DNA of 64,000 nt from Doryteuthis pealeii (Eukaryota > Mollusca > Cephalopoda > Myopsida > Loliginidae): NCBI GenBank assembly GCA_023376005.1, contig CM042151.1, positions 76,841,512 to 76,905,511 of the forward strand. The letters run 5' to 3'. The notes beneath the pieces were generated by a model. It made no database searches and was not told the origin of the DNA. It saw only the letters and a program-made list of their open reading frames with translations. Positions 37,251 to 49,867 of the stretch are shown here, piece after piece (position 1 is the stretch's first letter; each line of letters starts with the position of its first letter). The translations under genes and the position numbers were made by a program.

Positions 37251-37961
37251 ATATTTTCCGAGTCGTGTTTTTCACATTTTTATCGGCAATTAATGGAGAT
37301 ATTTACAATGCCCACCTCAACCCCGCTTTCATCACCAAAATCAATTTAAATATTTTTTACCCCCTCCCCAGGTTAATTTTTTTTCCAGTGAATTTTTACA
37401 AAAACAATTCAAAATTTCCAAATATGTACGTGCTTGTATTTTTCACTTTTTATCGGCAAAATATTATGTAGATATTCTACAATTATGCCTCCCCCCACCA
37501 GCTTATAATTGGCACATCAATTTAGATATTTTTAAGCCCGCTTTAGACCTGTCGGCGGGTCCCTTTAGAATTACACCAACGCAATTTAAACCAGCACCTG
37601 TAACAACAGGTGAATTATTTAAGAGCAGTGCCTAATTTGAATTCAAAGAATTCCTTCTTCTAAGACTGTTTTTTTTTAACAATCAAAGGCTAAAGATACC
37701 CAGTCTGTTTGCCTATGTAGCCCTTAGCTGCAGGGAGAACAGATGGTTTCATGAAATCCAGCAATGAAAAAACTATGATAAGATGAATGAAACCTGTTTC
37801 AATACGTAATTGGGTGACCATTTAAGCAAAAGCAGGTACAATAAGCAACCTAGTTGTTTGTGTATCAAATGACTTCATTCATATTGAATGAACAGTAAAA
37901 GGTTGATATACGGTCAAACTAACAAACCTATACTAAAATTTTATTGAATACCTATGCTTAG

Positions 37962-37962
<1 letters not shown>

Positions 37963-37993
<31 letters not shown>

Positions 37994-38018
37994 CTCTCTC
38001 TCTCTCTCTCTCTCTCCT
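37963..38018. repeat. (CT)n microsatellite, right arm
   Basis: Mirror of the (GA)n tract at 30,498-30,560, slightly different in length and interruption pattern, as expected of a hypervariable tract or of sequencing slippage. Confidence 0.95.
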
Positions 38019-38199
38019 TGACCTTAACATTTTTAGTTTGGTCCAATGACTTGAGACTAGTGGTTATTAATCCCATGGACCTGAAGAAAATTAATTTTGC
38101 TTCTTTTTGCACAGGAAATATAATAACTTGAAACAGTCCCTTCAGTCTGTTTCTTGGAGAGTATAGTGGGATTGTATTAAAACATTCACCTTATCCCAC

Positions 38200-38575
38200 A
38201 AGAAAGACCAGACCTAAGTGTTGATTAACAAAAAAAAATAAAAAATAAAGAAACGTGTCAACTGTGAACTTCTGCGCTTCCACAGATCAAGGGTGAAGAT
38301 GAAGGAAAATGGATTAAATACCTGACTTTGCCAGAGAATTGAAAAAAGCTGTCGAATAGAGGGTGTACCAATATTACGTTTGGTGCTCTTGAACGGTCCC
38401 GAATAAATTTTGGAAAAAAAGACTGGAGGATCTTAGAGGAAAGAAATTGAGACCATCCAGACTATTGCATTGCTGCAATCAGCTAAAATACTCAGAAGAG
38501 TCCCTGGAAACCTGAGGAGACCTTGTTTGTCCCTTAGCCACCAGTGAAATACAATCAGAAGAAGAAGTAAGAAAG
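38200..38575 (+). pseudogene. Decayed C-terminal piece of a LINE-type protein, right arm
   Basis: Mirror of 29,950-30,345, here on the plus strand. The same pieces can be read (ATTGCATTGCTGCAATCAGC encodes IALLQSA) but with more frame breaks than in the left arm, in keeping with the indel-rich state of this part of the right arm. No function remains. Confidence 0.55.
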
Positions 38576-38734
38576 AAAAAGGATAAGAAAGAAAAGTTAG
38601 TGACCAATTTATAATGGGGAGAGGCGGTTATTATAAAGTATTTGTCCAAAGTACTCCTCACACTAATAATATTTGAATACCTATCCTTAGCTCTTCTTTC
38701 TCTCTCTCTCTCTATTTATCGCTTGACCTTAATA

Positions 38735-38782
38735 TAAGAAACAGTGCTTCTCTCTCTCTCTCTCTCTTCTCTCTCGTATATA

Positions 38783-38813
<31 letters not shown>

Positions 38814-38945
38814 ATATAAAAAATATAACTTTACAATTCTGTGGAAGGAGTAGCATCTCTGTATCCTATGACTTCCTTAGTGTTCTTGAACTTACCACCA
38901 CTTGATTTTACAGCATCCCTTGCCCACTGCAGAGTCACATTCATA
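38735..38945 (-). repeat. (CT)n(TA)n tract and S1 copy, right arm
   Basis: Mirror of 29,590-29,765: ct runs, then (TA)n at 38,777-38,815, then S1 with gtggaaggagtagcatctct. Confidence 0.7.
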
Positions 38946-38954
38946 TACATTCCT

Positions 38955-39615
38955 GGGTACTCAATTGGCTTTTTGGATTTACCCACCCTCTATATTTAAA
39001 ACACAATGAAACTTGCATGAATTTTAATATTATCTTAAAAAAATTTTTCTTCCATTTCAAGAGAAGGAATCATAAAAAAAACTCCTGATAAAATTTTAAA
39101 CATTTTTTTTCAGCTTACGGAAATAATGGATAAATATGAATGAAAACAATGTTTACATTTTTGCACCGCAATCAATTGAAATTTAATTGTAGCCAAAAAC
39201 CAAGTTATTACTAGAGAAACTTTTAAAAAGGTTCTATGAAAAAATCAAATTAATGGTGGAATTTTTTTTATCCATTCAAGATGAGCAATTATAAAAAAAA
39301 AAACTCCAATGAATTTTTAAAACCATTTTCTTCAGCTTAAAGAAATAAGGAAAAATATGAACAAATAAGATGTTACATTTTCGCAATTGTTAAATCAATT
39401 GAAATTTAATGTAGTCAAACAAGTTATTTACTAAGAGGCTTTTTTTTTAAAATTCTATGAAAAAAAAACAATTAATGGTGCATTTTCCACAACATTTCCA
39501 TAAGTACTACCTTTTCACAAGAATAACTGTTTGAAATTAAGGTTTTCCAAAGATATATTTGGGGAAATATTTTTTTTATCAGGTCTACTCATCCCCTATT
39601 TTATTTTATGAAATA
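38955..39615 (-). repeat. Dispersed repeat R1, right arm, with internal duplication
   Basis: Mirror of 28,925-29,575, carrying the same doubled middle section. Ends at ctactcatcccctatttta. Confidence 0.7.
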
Positions 39616-39867
39616 TTAAAAAATGAACTAACAAAATAAAGATTTTCATCCAATAATAAAATAATCCGGTATTTTCTTTAAATTTTGGAAATTTCAAGAG
39701 TTAAGCAAATTTTTGAGTCCAGTGATATTGATACCCTAATTTCAAAATAAAATTCGCTATGAAACTATTAAGAATAATTTTATTCTGTGGGTTTTTTCCA
39801 ATCATTAGCTTTCTTTAACTTGGGATATCAATACTTTAAATTTCTTAATACCAGAAACCTCTGTCTG

Positions 39868-39870
39868 TGT

Positions 39871-39910
<40 letters not shown>

Positions 39911-39918
39911 GTGTGTGA
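39868..39918. repeat. (TG)n microsatellite, right arm
   Basis: Mirror of the (CA)n at 28,645-28,682. Longer here and interrupted by ttgtg units. Confidence 0.95.
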
Positions 39919-40049
39919 CACTGTTTGACATTGGGGGGGTTAATCCTATCCTGTACATTAAAGAGTTGATATATCCTGATCTGGTGATGTCAGGATCCCT
40001 AAAAATAGAATAGGAATTTTTTTTTTGAAAGATAGAAAACAGTAAAAGG

Positions 40050-41215
40050 AGATTTTTTATTAATTTTTTTAATTTTTTGAGACGAGAAATGTTTTTTCGT
40101 CTGATTTTTTTTACAGAGAAAGCGTATATGTTTTTCCAGTAAAATACAAATTCAGAGAATCATATGCTCTTTTAACACCCCTTTTGGACATTGATCTTAT
40201 CAAATGGATTGAGAGAATTGGCGTTTTCTGTTGTTCCCAGCGTCTCGAGCTCAGAGGGGTTCACCAAAGGTGAGGACAGGTGTCCGAATGATAACAGAAA
40301 AGGCCATTGGTTGGGCTGGAATAATAAAAAATTAAGGTACTTTCCTAATTTTTTTCACAAATACCTTTTTTACAGAGTGGACGAAAGTCACGCCCCTAAA
40401 AAAGTGGTGGTCACAATAGGCCATTGAGAGAGTAAGAGGAAAGCTATCCTCCCGTTATCCAACTCATCATGGGTAATGTAGCAGAAGGGGATTTTGGAGG
40501 GTCGGACGGAAAAGAGGGTTTGTGCTTAGAATTCTGATAAGTGCGAATTGATTAGAATTTGACAATTAGGGAAGACCTTTCCCCCGTTGACCCTACCCTG
40601 TATTTTGGCGATTATTTACTTAAGCAGCTGTTTTGGGGCTTGGCGCATTTTGCCAGCCCACTGCCAGAAGATTTTGTCGTTGTAGACACATTGATGTCTG
40701 AAGAAACCAACTCTGATGGATTCTGTCGCTGTGAGACGCTATGACTCTGAGATAACTCAAGTCCCTGTTTAGAACCTAACCAGCCCTGCCCTTTTGAACC
40801 AGGCAGAGTGTCCTCCACCACGAGAACATTTTTTCTAACAAACAACTTTATTATTTTTTTCTGTACAGACTTTTTACCTGTCGATTAAAAGCAAATTCAA
40901 CTTTTAACAGAATTGTTAAGTCTTTTCTATGCAATCCTTTTACCAAAGCTGCGGAAATGACTTCTAATTTTTCGGCGGCGGGCCTTGCTCCTCCCTCTGA
41001 TATAAAATGTCACAACATGGGGGTTTGGAGAGCGTTGAGATCGCACACCTGAGAGAAAATCCACGACACGAGAAACGGACCTGCATTTTTAGAAATTGGT
41101 GGATTAGTGTTTGCTACTAGATCGGCTATCGGGGGCTTTCCCGTCTTAACGGAGGGGTTCCCCGGGTGGGAGGTGGTCATATATGTGTGGTGTATCTATC
41201 CCTCTCTCTATACTT
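40050..41215. other. GC-richer island, right arm
   Basis: Mirror of 27,430-28,570. Frames at 40,191-40,427, 40,559-40,744 and 40,612-40,845 do not correspond to frames in the left arm, so they are not conserved proteins. Nature unknown; a decayed LTR or retroposon is possible. Confidence 0.4.
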
Positions 41216-41221
41216 AAACGC

Positions 41222-41335
41222 CTGTTTGGAGGAGTAGCATCTCTGTAACCTTATGGCCCCTTAGTACCCTGGGAAATTACCGACCACTTGAAAGTTTACA
41301 GAAACTCCCCTGCCCATACAGAGTCACTACTCTAT
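41222..41335 (-). repeat. S1 SINE-like repeat, right arm copy
   Basis: Mirror of 27,297-27,425, with ggaggagtagcatctctgta and gaccacttgaaagtttacag. Relative to the copy at 60,805-60,915 it has several single-base differences that the left-arm twin lacks. Confidence 0.7.
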
Positions 41336-43920
41336 TTCAGTGATAATTTAAGATATGTTTTTAATAATTATATATGTGTAATTTTTTGTCATAGGAGGTA
41401 ATTTTTTTTATGTTGTGATTATAAGCAAATCTTCTAAATAAATTTATTTGTAAATTTTGGCCTATATAATAAATGGTACATTCATTTTCTTTCAATTATT
41501 AATTTCTAAAATGAAATCGTGAAACTTTCTTTTAAAAAACACTTTATTTTTTTTAATTATGAACCTTTTGTAAAATGTTTATTCTTTTAATTCTACTCAA
41601 TTAGTTCATATAGTAACCGTTTTTTATTTTTTCACTGCATATTTTTAAACAAAAAAATCCTATTTTTTCGTGAATATAGCAACTGCATAGAAAAAGTAAT
41701 TTGATATATTTCATTAAGAAAGGTGAATAATAGATATGTTCCAAAAATAAATGAGAAAAAAGATCTTGAAATTATGCCCTTGTTTTTCTCGCTCTTAAGA
41801 AAACCTTTTTGTATTTATTGATAATCAACGACACTTTTTCATTCAACCAGAAAAAGATTAATTAGTTCGATTTAAAATATTACATTTTTTTTTCTCGTCT
41901 ACTTTAGTTGTATTGCCCCCCAAAAAATAAAATCAGCTAAAAGAAAGAAAGACGTTAAGTTATATCATTCCACGGGTAATTGCTTTTTTTAACAGCCCCT
42001 CCCCAAACACACACACACACACACACCAAAGGAAACGTAATTTGAATGAAAAATTTTCTTTTTCATTAAGAAGTGAAACAATTTTTAAATTTTTGACAAT
42101 ACTTTATGGATAAAAATATCTGTAATCTTTTGAACTGATCAATATTAAAAAATCCAATTCATTTCAACATTTAATTGAGATATCATTTTCTTGTTTTTCC
42201 GTGTTAATCAGTTGGGATGACAAAGTCACCTAAATCCTAGCCGATTAAAATTTCTGTAGAATCTTTTAAAAACTATTTTATCCATGAAAAAGATATTCCC
42301 ATCAAATAGGTTCAAAAGGAACCTTTAAGATTTTTTAAAAAATTATATGATTATTTACTGTAATTTTGAAAAGTTTAAAAAAAAAAAGATTTTTGTTCTG
42401 TCGTCGAGATCTTTGTATCACATCGGAATTGATTAACTCTTAACATCCTGTTGAAACTTTCAAAAGTCCAGAGCATTTATATCAAAACATGGATAAAAAT
42501 TACATATGGCATCTAAAGTTACTTTGTAATTTCCCTTAAATCAAAAACTTCTAAATATGTTTGATATTNNNNNNNNNNACATTTAAACAAAAGCTATCGT
42601 TTGGGGTAGATTAGGAAAATGAATATGACTTCCGGCCGGGTGGAATGAGGTGGTATAGGACTTTAAGAGTTTTAAATGATTCATAGAAAAATGTTAATAA
42701 TATTTCAGACCAACCAAAATATTTATGCATGTTAAAATCAATCCTTTGCAATCAACTTTGTATTTTCATCTTTTAATTAGATATAACGTCAGATAAAATG
42801 TTCAAAATGTGTTAAAAGGTTTTATGCGCAGAAATCGCAAAGGGATATAATATTTTTTTAAAGATTATTTTTAAATTATCAAACTATCACCAAAAAATCA
42901 GGAAAATTATCGATTTTAATTAAATTTTCACCTAATTATTCGTTAATGACTTAATTATATGATAGCGTTTATTTTATTTTAAAAAAAATCAAATTTTTTA
43001 GATAAATTCAGAATATATTAGCTATACCCAAAATGGGCATAAAATGCGTTTTTGACAAAATGACTTTTGCCCCCCCCCTACAGAAAATAATTTACCAAAA
43101 ATCAGGGAATTATCGAATTTTAATGGAATTTTCAGTATTTATTTAACAATGAATGATCTTTATAATGCATTATTTCTTTTTATTTCAAAACTTTCTCATT
43201 TTTTTTTTCAGGTCACTTAATTATGTTGGGGGCGTAACATTTTTTCGAGTTGGTCTTATAGTTTTCTAATTACAGTATAAATAAAGAGATAAGAGACCGA
43301 AGTTATGAATTGAAAAAAACAAAAAAAATTAAGGTGGATTTTCTATGAGAAAATAAGTACCGAAAATCGAAAAATAAAATGTAAAAAATTATAGATAATT
43401 AATTTTTTGGAGATTTCTTTTTTACTCATTTCGATAATTATTTAATTGGCTATTATCTTATAAAAGAAAAAATTATACATCAATATTTTTTCTGCTTAAA
43501 GGGGAGTGGGTACATTTTCAATCGAGTTTTTCTTCAAAAATTATACTTTGATGTAATAAAATAAGGTTTGCATTAAATAGATATGTATTTCTAGAATCTA
43601 AAAATATAACATTTTAAACTTAACATCAGACTTTTCATATTTTAAATGAATTTTATATATTGATTTTTCATAGCAAAAATACTAAATTAAAGTTTTGAAA
43701 TAAAATAAATGATGCATTATAAAATTCATTAATTGATAAATCAATACTGAAAATTCCATTAAAATCGGATAATTACCTGATTTTTTGTAATTTTTTTTGC
43801 CATCGTGAATGTTACATTAAAATTGTAAACAAGCACTTAAAACCATTGAAAAAGAGACAGAATTGCGGTTCGCGTCAAAATTGACCAAAAAAAATTCCTT
43901 TAAATTTCTTTTTTTAATGA
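41336..43920 (+). repeat. Large dispersed repeat R2, right arm copy
   Basis: The most complete plus-strand R2 copy. In order it contains the block beside S1, the agttcatatagtaaccg and caacgacactttttcattca blocks, a (CA)n at 42,006-42,028, the ccggccgggtggaatgaggt block, the poly-C tract near 43,071, the gttgggggcgtaac block near 43,225 and three copies of the 40-bp core motif. An N gap interrupts it at 42,569-42,578. Copies outside the palindrome are listed separately. Confidence 0.65.
42569..42578. other. Assembly gap of 10 N with no missing bases relative to the mirror copy
   Basis: The flanks read ttgatatt before and acatttaaac after. In the left arm the mirrored sequence runs gtttaaatgtaatatcaaac without interruption (26,072-26,091), so the two flanks abut exactly when compared with the twin. 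The N run is a scaffolding placeholder between contigs. Confidence 0.9.
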
Positions 43921-44024
43921 TGGTCATTATGTAAGAATGTAGGTATACATCAAGAGGTTTTACATATAAATCATGGTAAATATGTATTTAACAATCTACC
44001 TTTTTTTCTGCCCATCTATCTATT

Positions 44025-44400
44025 ATATCTAAATATATAAGACTAAGTTTTTGATTTGTACGTGTCGGCGTATAAGTTCAAAACAGGAGGTCGTTCTGAT
44101 TCTAAATCTTGCATACATATTAATATCCTTCTAACTAAGAAACACACCAAATTTCGTTATTGATTTCTACTGATTAAGGGATATAATTAATTAATTAAAC
44201 CAAAATCACCCAATTTGCAAAACTGTCCGTATACCAAGTCCTGCTGATGATAAGATATTGTCCCCTGCCTGACTTTTTTTTAAAGCGATAAGCTGAATTC
44301 TCTGCTCATAAGCAGTGAATTAAATTTTAGTGAATAAATGTCACAGTCTTAAGCCGTTCAGCTCGGAATTTATCGCCTATTTGTAGTCCAATCTTAAAAA
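44025..44400 (-). repeat. SINE/LINE-tail-like segment, right arm
   Basis: Mirror of 24,290-24,670, with gtacgtgtcggcgtataagt and cagctcggaatttatcgcc. Confidence 0.4.
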
Positions 44401-44401
44401 T

Positions 44402-45160
44402 TTCCATATGGTTGAAAATAAGAGAAAATAATCTTGCTCAATATATAATTTGTATGAGTCTTTATCCATTGAATTATTTTTATAGCGAGTTAGAAAAAAT
44501 TATTTTGCTTCGGACAGCAAAAGTATGTTTTAAGGAAAAATCAAATCCATTCATATCGCAATCTTTTTATTCCTGTCTTTAAAATATTAATTTAGTTAGA
44601 AATGAAATGAAATAATCTATCTTACAAATATTTATTTGGTTAGAAAGAGTGAAGTAAATAACAATAATAAGCGAAGTAAATAACAATAATAAGCAAAATA
44701 AATAATAATCAAAGTAAATAACAATAATAATTTAACTCAACTTTGTTTTTAATTTTTTTGTATATACAAAAGAGTTTTACAAAAAAAAGCCTTTTACAAA
44801 AATGGGTAGTTAAATTATATAACTACTTATTTCGTAACTAAGTAAACATAGTTGTATTGTAATAAAAACAAACAAACAATTTATAATAAAAATATGATGT
44901 AGTTGACATTTCGTATATAAACAAAACAGTGTTTGAAATGTTATGTTAAGCTTACCTTAAACATAAAATAAAAATGATTCTAATGTACGTAACTTGAATG
45001 AGAAAATTTGTTATTTAATCTATCTTAATTCTAATGATAAATAAATAGGCAGATTTAAAAAAAAATTAAGTCACCACTTTTTTCTCTCTTTCTTTTTTTT
45101 ACTAAAAACCGTCAAAAATGGTCTTTCGAATTTATCTCGGCTGAACTTGAAAAACGGTGG
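44402..45160. other. AT-rich non-coding arm segment, right
   Basis: Mirror of 23,521-24,289; contains a small tandem array of gaagtaaataacaataataa units near 44,650-44,720. Nothing else is recognised. Confidence 0.6.
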
Positions 45161-45164
45161 GTAT

Positions 45165-45452
45165 ATTAGGGTAACCCAGAAAAAACAGAACCCACAAAAT
45201 TTGTAATAAAATTGTTGATTTTAACTAGGGGGGTTAGGGTTGGGGTTTAAGGTTAGTTTAATGGGAAAATAAATAATTTGGGTTCTGTTTTTTCTTGGTC
45301 ACCTATATACAGGGTGACCCAGAAAAGACAGAACCCACAAATTTTGTAATAAAACATAATTTTAACTAGGGGGTTTTAGGGGTAGTTTCATGGGAAAATA
45401 AATAATTTGGGTTCTGTTTGTTTTTTTTTGTTTTCTTTTGGTCACCCTAATT
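45165..45452. mobile_element. Two tandem M1 MITE-like elements, right arm
   Basis: Mirror of 23,232-23,516. Units at 45,165-45,302 and 45,308-45,452 each have ends of the gggt(a/g)acccagaaaa and ttttcttggtcacc type and an interior with gttagggttggggttta in the first. Confidence 0.7.
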
Positions 45453-45649
45453 TTCCGACCGTTTTTCAAATTCAGCCCTTATCTTGAGATTTCTTTTAAT
45501 CATTTATTAACATTTTTTTAAAACTTTAGGAGTTACTTTAATTCATTCATATTAGTGTCGTCTCGAATATAACATCTCGACCGTTTATTCATTAGACAAT
45601 TCTCGTCGATTTTTTAAAAAATTTGATAAATAATTATCTCTTATTAGTT

Positions 45650-46010
45650 ACCACCAATTTTCCCTGTGAAATTTACCCCACACATATATTTAACACAATG
45701 AAACATGCATAAAAATTAATATTATTTTGAAAATTTTTTTTTCAATTTGAAAGAAGAAACATTAAACAAACTACTGATGATTTTTTAAAAATGTTCAGCT
45801 CACAGAAATAATGAAAATTATGATTGAAAAACAATGTTTTCATTTTTGCACCATTAAATCAACTGAAATTTTACGTAGCCAAAAACAACTTACAACTAGA
45901 GGATCTTTAAAATATACTATGAAAAATCAATTGATGGTCCGATTTTCACAAAAATATATTAGGGGAAATATTTTTTTATGAGGTCTACCCCATCCCCTAT
46001 TTTATTTTAT
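45650..46010 (-). repeat. Dispersed repeat R1, right arm copy
   Basis: Mirror of 22,665-23,040, from ccctgtgaaatttacccc to ctattttattttatgag. Confidence 0.75.
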
Positions 46011-46019
46011 GAGATATTT

Positions 46020-46128
46020 TTAAAAAATGATCCGAAATTGGGTATACCTATCTCTTATTTTCTTGCCACTCACTCTTTGGTGTTACTATTTTTTCTTTAG
46101 TCTGGTCAAGGACCGGGTACTTTAGCTA

Positions 46129-46162
<34 letters not shown>

Positions 46163-46165
46163 CAA
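46020..46165 (-). repeat. Retroposon-tail-like segment with (TA)n, right arm
   Basis: Mirror of 22,525-22,665: ccgggtactttagctagt followed by (TA)n at 46,127-46,160. Confidence 0.5.
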
Positions 46166-48923
46166 AGGGAGATAATTTTTTTAAATTTCTAATTTTAAAA
46201 TAGTTACCAAAAATCAGGGAATTGTCCAATTTTAATGAAATTTTCACTAAATTATTTTCCCATGACTTAATTTTTTTTATCAATGTGTGTGTATGTGTGT
46301 GTGTGTGGGGGGGGTTATGACCTTTGATTATTTGAAGAAAAAAATCCCGGTCCCTGATTTTTATAGTTCTTGAAAGATCATATCCTGAAGAATATATAGA
46401 AAATTAAAAAATATTAATTCAATAACCTAAAAAAGTGATTTTAAAATTTTAAAGTTATTTTCTTAAAACTCAAAAAATAAATAATGTAGCAATTTTTTTT
46501 TTTTTGTATTTTTCTTTAAATTGATGAAAAAAAAATTATTTCATCTAAGTTCAACTGAGTTTTTTTATACCTTAAAAATTTCAAGGTCAATTTTACTTGT
46601 TGGATACTATTATGGACTAACTTGAAATTTTAACCAAAGATAGCCCAAAATTCTATCTTTGAAAAAATCTAAGTTAAAAAAAAACTCTGTATACCTTGCT
46701 ACATATTTTTAAAGAATTTAAATGATTTTTTTTTTAAATTGTTAATTTTAACAATGGAAGACAAAAAGGGGCAAATTATCTCCCTTTCTGACCACGGTCT
46801 TTACAGTGTGATTTGTGAACAAATTCAACGCATTTCACAACTTATTATAATTCATTGATTGAAGGAAGACTTTATTTCAAAAAGTACATTGTTCTTTTAT
46901 TTCTTCTTTTATTTTTTTTATTTCATTCCTTTCAAAAATAGTAAACTTGAAATTAATACCTAATCTAATTAAAAGAAAGAATTTTAAATTATTGACCACT
47001 GAAATAAAACTGAATGTTCTTAAAAATATATTTTACACGAATATTTTTATTCTAAATATTATTAGACTAACACTAACTAGTAAACATTTTTGTAAGGATA
47101 TTTAAAAAAAAAAGCAACAAAGAAATAACACTTGAAGTTTTATTAGACATGTGAAATTTTTGTAGTTTTCATGTAAATTTCCATTTGCGTTAACAGGAAT
47201 TATCGGCAAATGAATTTTCTTTTTGTTTATGAAATTATTCGCTATTGAAATGTTTAATTAAAATAAGTTTATAGTAAAATTTACATACCAAATAATTTCA
47301 TTTTTTTTTCTTTTGGTAAAGTTTCCTAATATCATTAATTCTATAATTGGTCAGTGTCTGGAATTTTTTCCGGTGCTAAAACCATAATTTTTATTTGGAA
47401 TACTAAATAAATATTAATTTACAATTTTAATTTAGGCCGTTTTTTTTTGTTTTTTTTTTTAAAGTTGAAACGTTTTCGGGTTACATCGAATTCAACGGAC
47501 ATAAATTCAACTATCATATTGTCACCCCACTGAAAGAAAAAAAAAAAGAAAAAATCAGGGAATTAATCAAATTTAATGAAATTTTCAATGATGATGGAAT
47601 TTAAGTTCATTAAGTTTGATCTAACTTGTTTTCAAGTCACGTGTTTAAATTTTTACTTTCCCTTTGCGTGGCTGGATATTTAAAAAAATATTTTTAAGAG
47701 AAGGTTTCTCTTTGGCAAATGAAGAAATTTATTTTTGGTTAAAATTTATATTTTTATGAAAAATTAAAATGAAAAAAACTTGTGTAAATTGTCAAGTGGA
47801 AAAAAAAATTTCATTTTTATTGTCAAATTTACATAGCAAATAACTACCTTTTTTTTTAAAAATATAAGTTTGCATAGTGAAAAATTTAATTTCATTGTAA
47901 AATTTACTTAGAAGAAATTTTAAATTAGATTTTTTTTGTTTGGGACAAATTTATAACATAACAACCAGTTCTGAGCAATGCTTTTCAGCTAAATATTATG
48001 ACCGTGATTTAGAAATTAAGAAATATCTTTTTTTACCACCTTTTGACAATTTCTTTTAATTTTAATTTTTCATAAAAATATAAATTTTAACCAAAAATAA
48101 ATTTCTTCATTTACCAAGAAGAAACCTTATTTCATAAATAATATAATTATTTACTAAGCTTAGCTGTGTCACAAGGCCAGAAGTATAGACGTCTGATAAG
48201 AATTGTCTGAAAATCTAGCTTGCTAACCATTACACCCAGCACTTTTGATTTAAAACTTCTAACGTCCTGAAACGATGAGAAAAAAATATTTTTCCATTCC
48301 CAGAACGCCCTAAAGCGCCCTGAGTTCATATACACTGTTAAATTCAATTAAAACTCACATTTTCAACATTTTTAATCCAGGAAAACAAGTATGTTTGTTA
48401 CAGAAAGGTTAATTTCTCATCTGGAATGTTTTTCTGTCTTTTTAAAATAATTATTCCCAAAGAACAGAGGTGTTTATCTACTCGAATTACAAAAAAAAAA
48501 TGAAAATAGAAAATTTAAAAAAAAAACGTCCGTTTTCAGATACATTCATAAAAAATCGATTTAAAATTATTTTTAAAATCCTTTTATGCAACTGTTCATT
48601 TTATAATGTATCTATTTTGGTTTTAAAATATTTATCTGTCTTTTTTAAACTATTTTTTTAATACAAAAAACGAAGAAAATTTATGGTCTCGAATTTTAAA
48701 AAATGGTGATTACGAATGAAGGTGGGTCCGCTCGTTTTCATATATATATTTGTAAAAACCCATTAAAAAGTATTTTTCAATAGTTTTTAAGCAAGGGAAA
48801 TAACCGTGGCCACTTCATAAATAATTTATTTCCGGTTAACTATTGATTTCTTTCTTTTTAAACGAAGATTTTGTCTAGACAGCACCAATATTTTCCCTCG
48901 CATTTTTTAAACCAATTTTGGAG
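46166..48923. other. AT-rich non-coding arm segment, right
   Basis: Mirror of 19,774-22,520. Two core-motif copies lie at 46,206-46,250 and 47,560-47,595. Short frames at 48,147-48,347 and 48,470-48,661 have no counterpart frame in the left arm and no domain. Confidence 0.6.
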
Positions 48924-49161
48924 ATGGCCGCTGAAAATACTTACACTTTCGAAGGTTTTTCCGAAGATAATCCTTTATGGGAAGAGACAGGCTTTGGAAT
49001 TGATGCTCAAAGTGATATTTCTTTTTCGAGTGTCAATACTTGTGACTTATTTTTCTGAATTAGAAGATGACGATGAAATTTTTACGGAACCTGACGAATG
49101 GAGCGAAAATGTTTTTGAACTAACGAGACCATCAGAATTCACAAGTTTCGTTGGTCCTATC
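48924..49161 (+). pseudogene. N-terminal exon of the piggyBac-like transposase, right arm
   Basis: The ATG at 48,924 opens MAAENTYTFEGFSEDNPLWE and the frame runs to LF, where one extra T creates TGA (about 49,056) before SELEDDDEIFTEPDEWSEN and FTSFVGP. The left-arm twin lacks the extra T. The leader is strongly acidic, as in many piggyBac N-termini. It is followed at once by a TATC microsatellite that has replaced whatever came next. The residues expected between FVGP and the YWSK motif of the core, well over 50 in relatives, are missing. Confidence 0.5.
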
Positions 49162-49328
49162 TATCTATCTATCTATCTATCTATCTCAAACCTCCATATT
49201 TATCGATCTATCTATCTATCTATCTATCTGTCTGTCTGTCTGTCTGTTAATATCTATCTCAAACCTTAATATCTATCTATCTGTCTATTTCTCTCTCCCC
49301 CTCTCTCTATCTATCTATCTATCTATGC
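49155..49328. repeat. (TATC)n / (TGTC)n microsatellite, right arm
   Basis: Mirror of 19,360-19,545, with tatc runs, an inner tgtc run and two atctcaaacct spacers. Translations are artefactual IYLS repeats. Confidence 0.9.
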
Positions 49329-49329
49329 C

Positions 49330-49867
49330 TTTCCTATTAGTGCATTAACATCGCTTTCTGTGGATGAGATATTACTACCTAGGTATGTGAATTGTTCTAC
49401 TGGCTTTAGAAGCTAGTAGAACAATTCACCGTCGAGTGTGGAGATGCCTCCTTTCTTTTTAAAACACACAAACTCTTAGGCTAATGGAGTAATACATGAT
49501 AAATCCTATATTAACAGGGTTCTGTGCAAGGATTCTCTGTTGTGTTGTCGTTGTTAGACATTGATGCGGAAAGATAGAAAAAAGAGGAGATGCCAAAGGA
49601 GGCAAACCAAACAAATCTTATAATAATGGAGATTGTGTGTTTGTCTTTCTGTAACCGAAACTACCTCACTACTCAAGTCACAATTCGCTTTGTTATTTAC
49701 ATCACATTATCCATGATTTGATTTTTATCTAAACGTCAATTATTAATAAAATTCTTTTACATTATTAATACAGTTGACCATATCTACATATATACATCTT
49801 TTTGGTACAATATATGTGAAATAATAATAATATTGTTTGAAGAAATTGCTTTTCAAACAAATTTATA
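49330..49867. other. Non-coding segment between microsatellite and piggyBac core, right arm
   Basis: Mirror of 18,848-19,359. It contains a perfect-looking hairpin: gtgaattgttctactggctt and its complement flank a short loop at 49,386-49,430 (left arm 19,270-19,314). The remainder is AT-rich and shows no gene. Confidence 0.6.

Noticed and set aside
40191..40845. Short frames in the GC-richer island
   Set aside because: No corresponding frames are open in the left-arm twin, and no domain or start context supports them.
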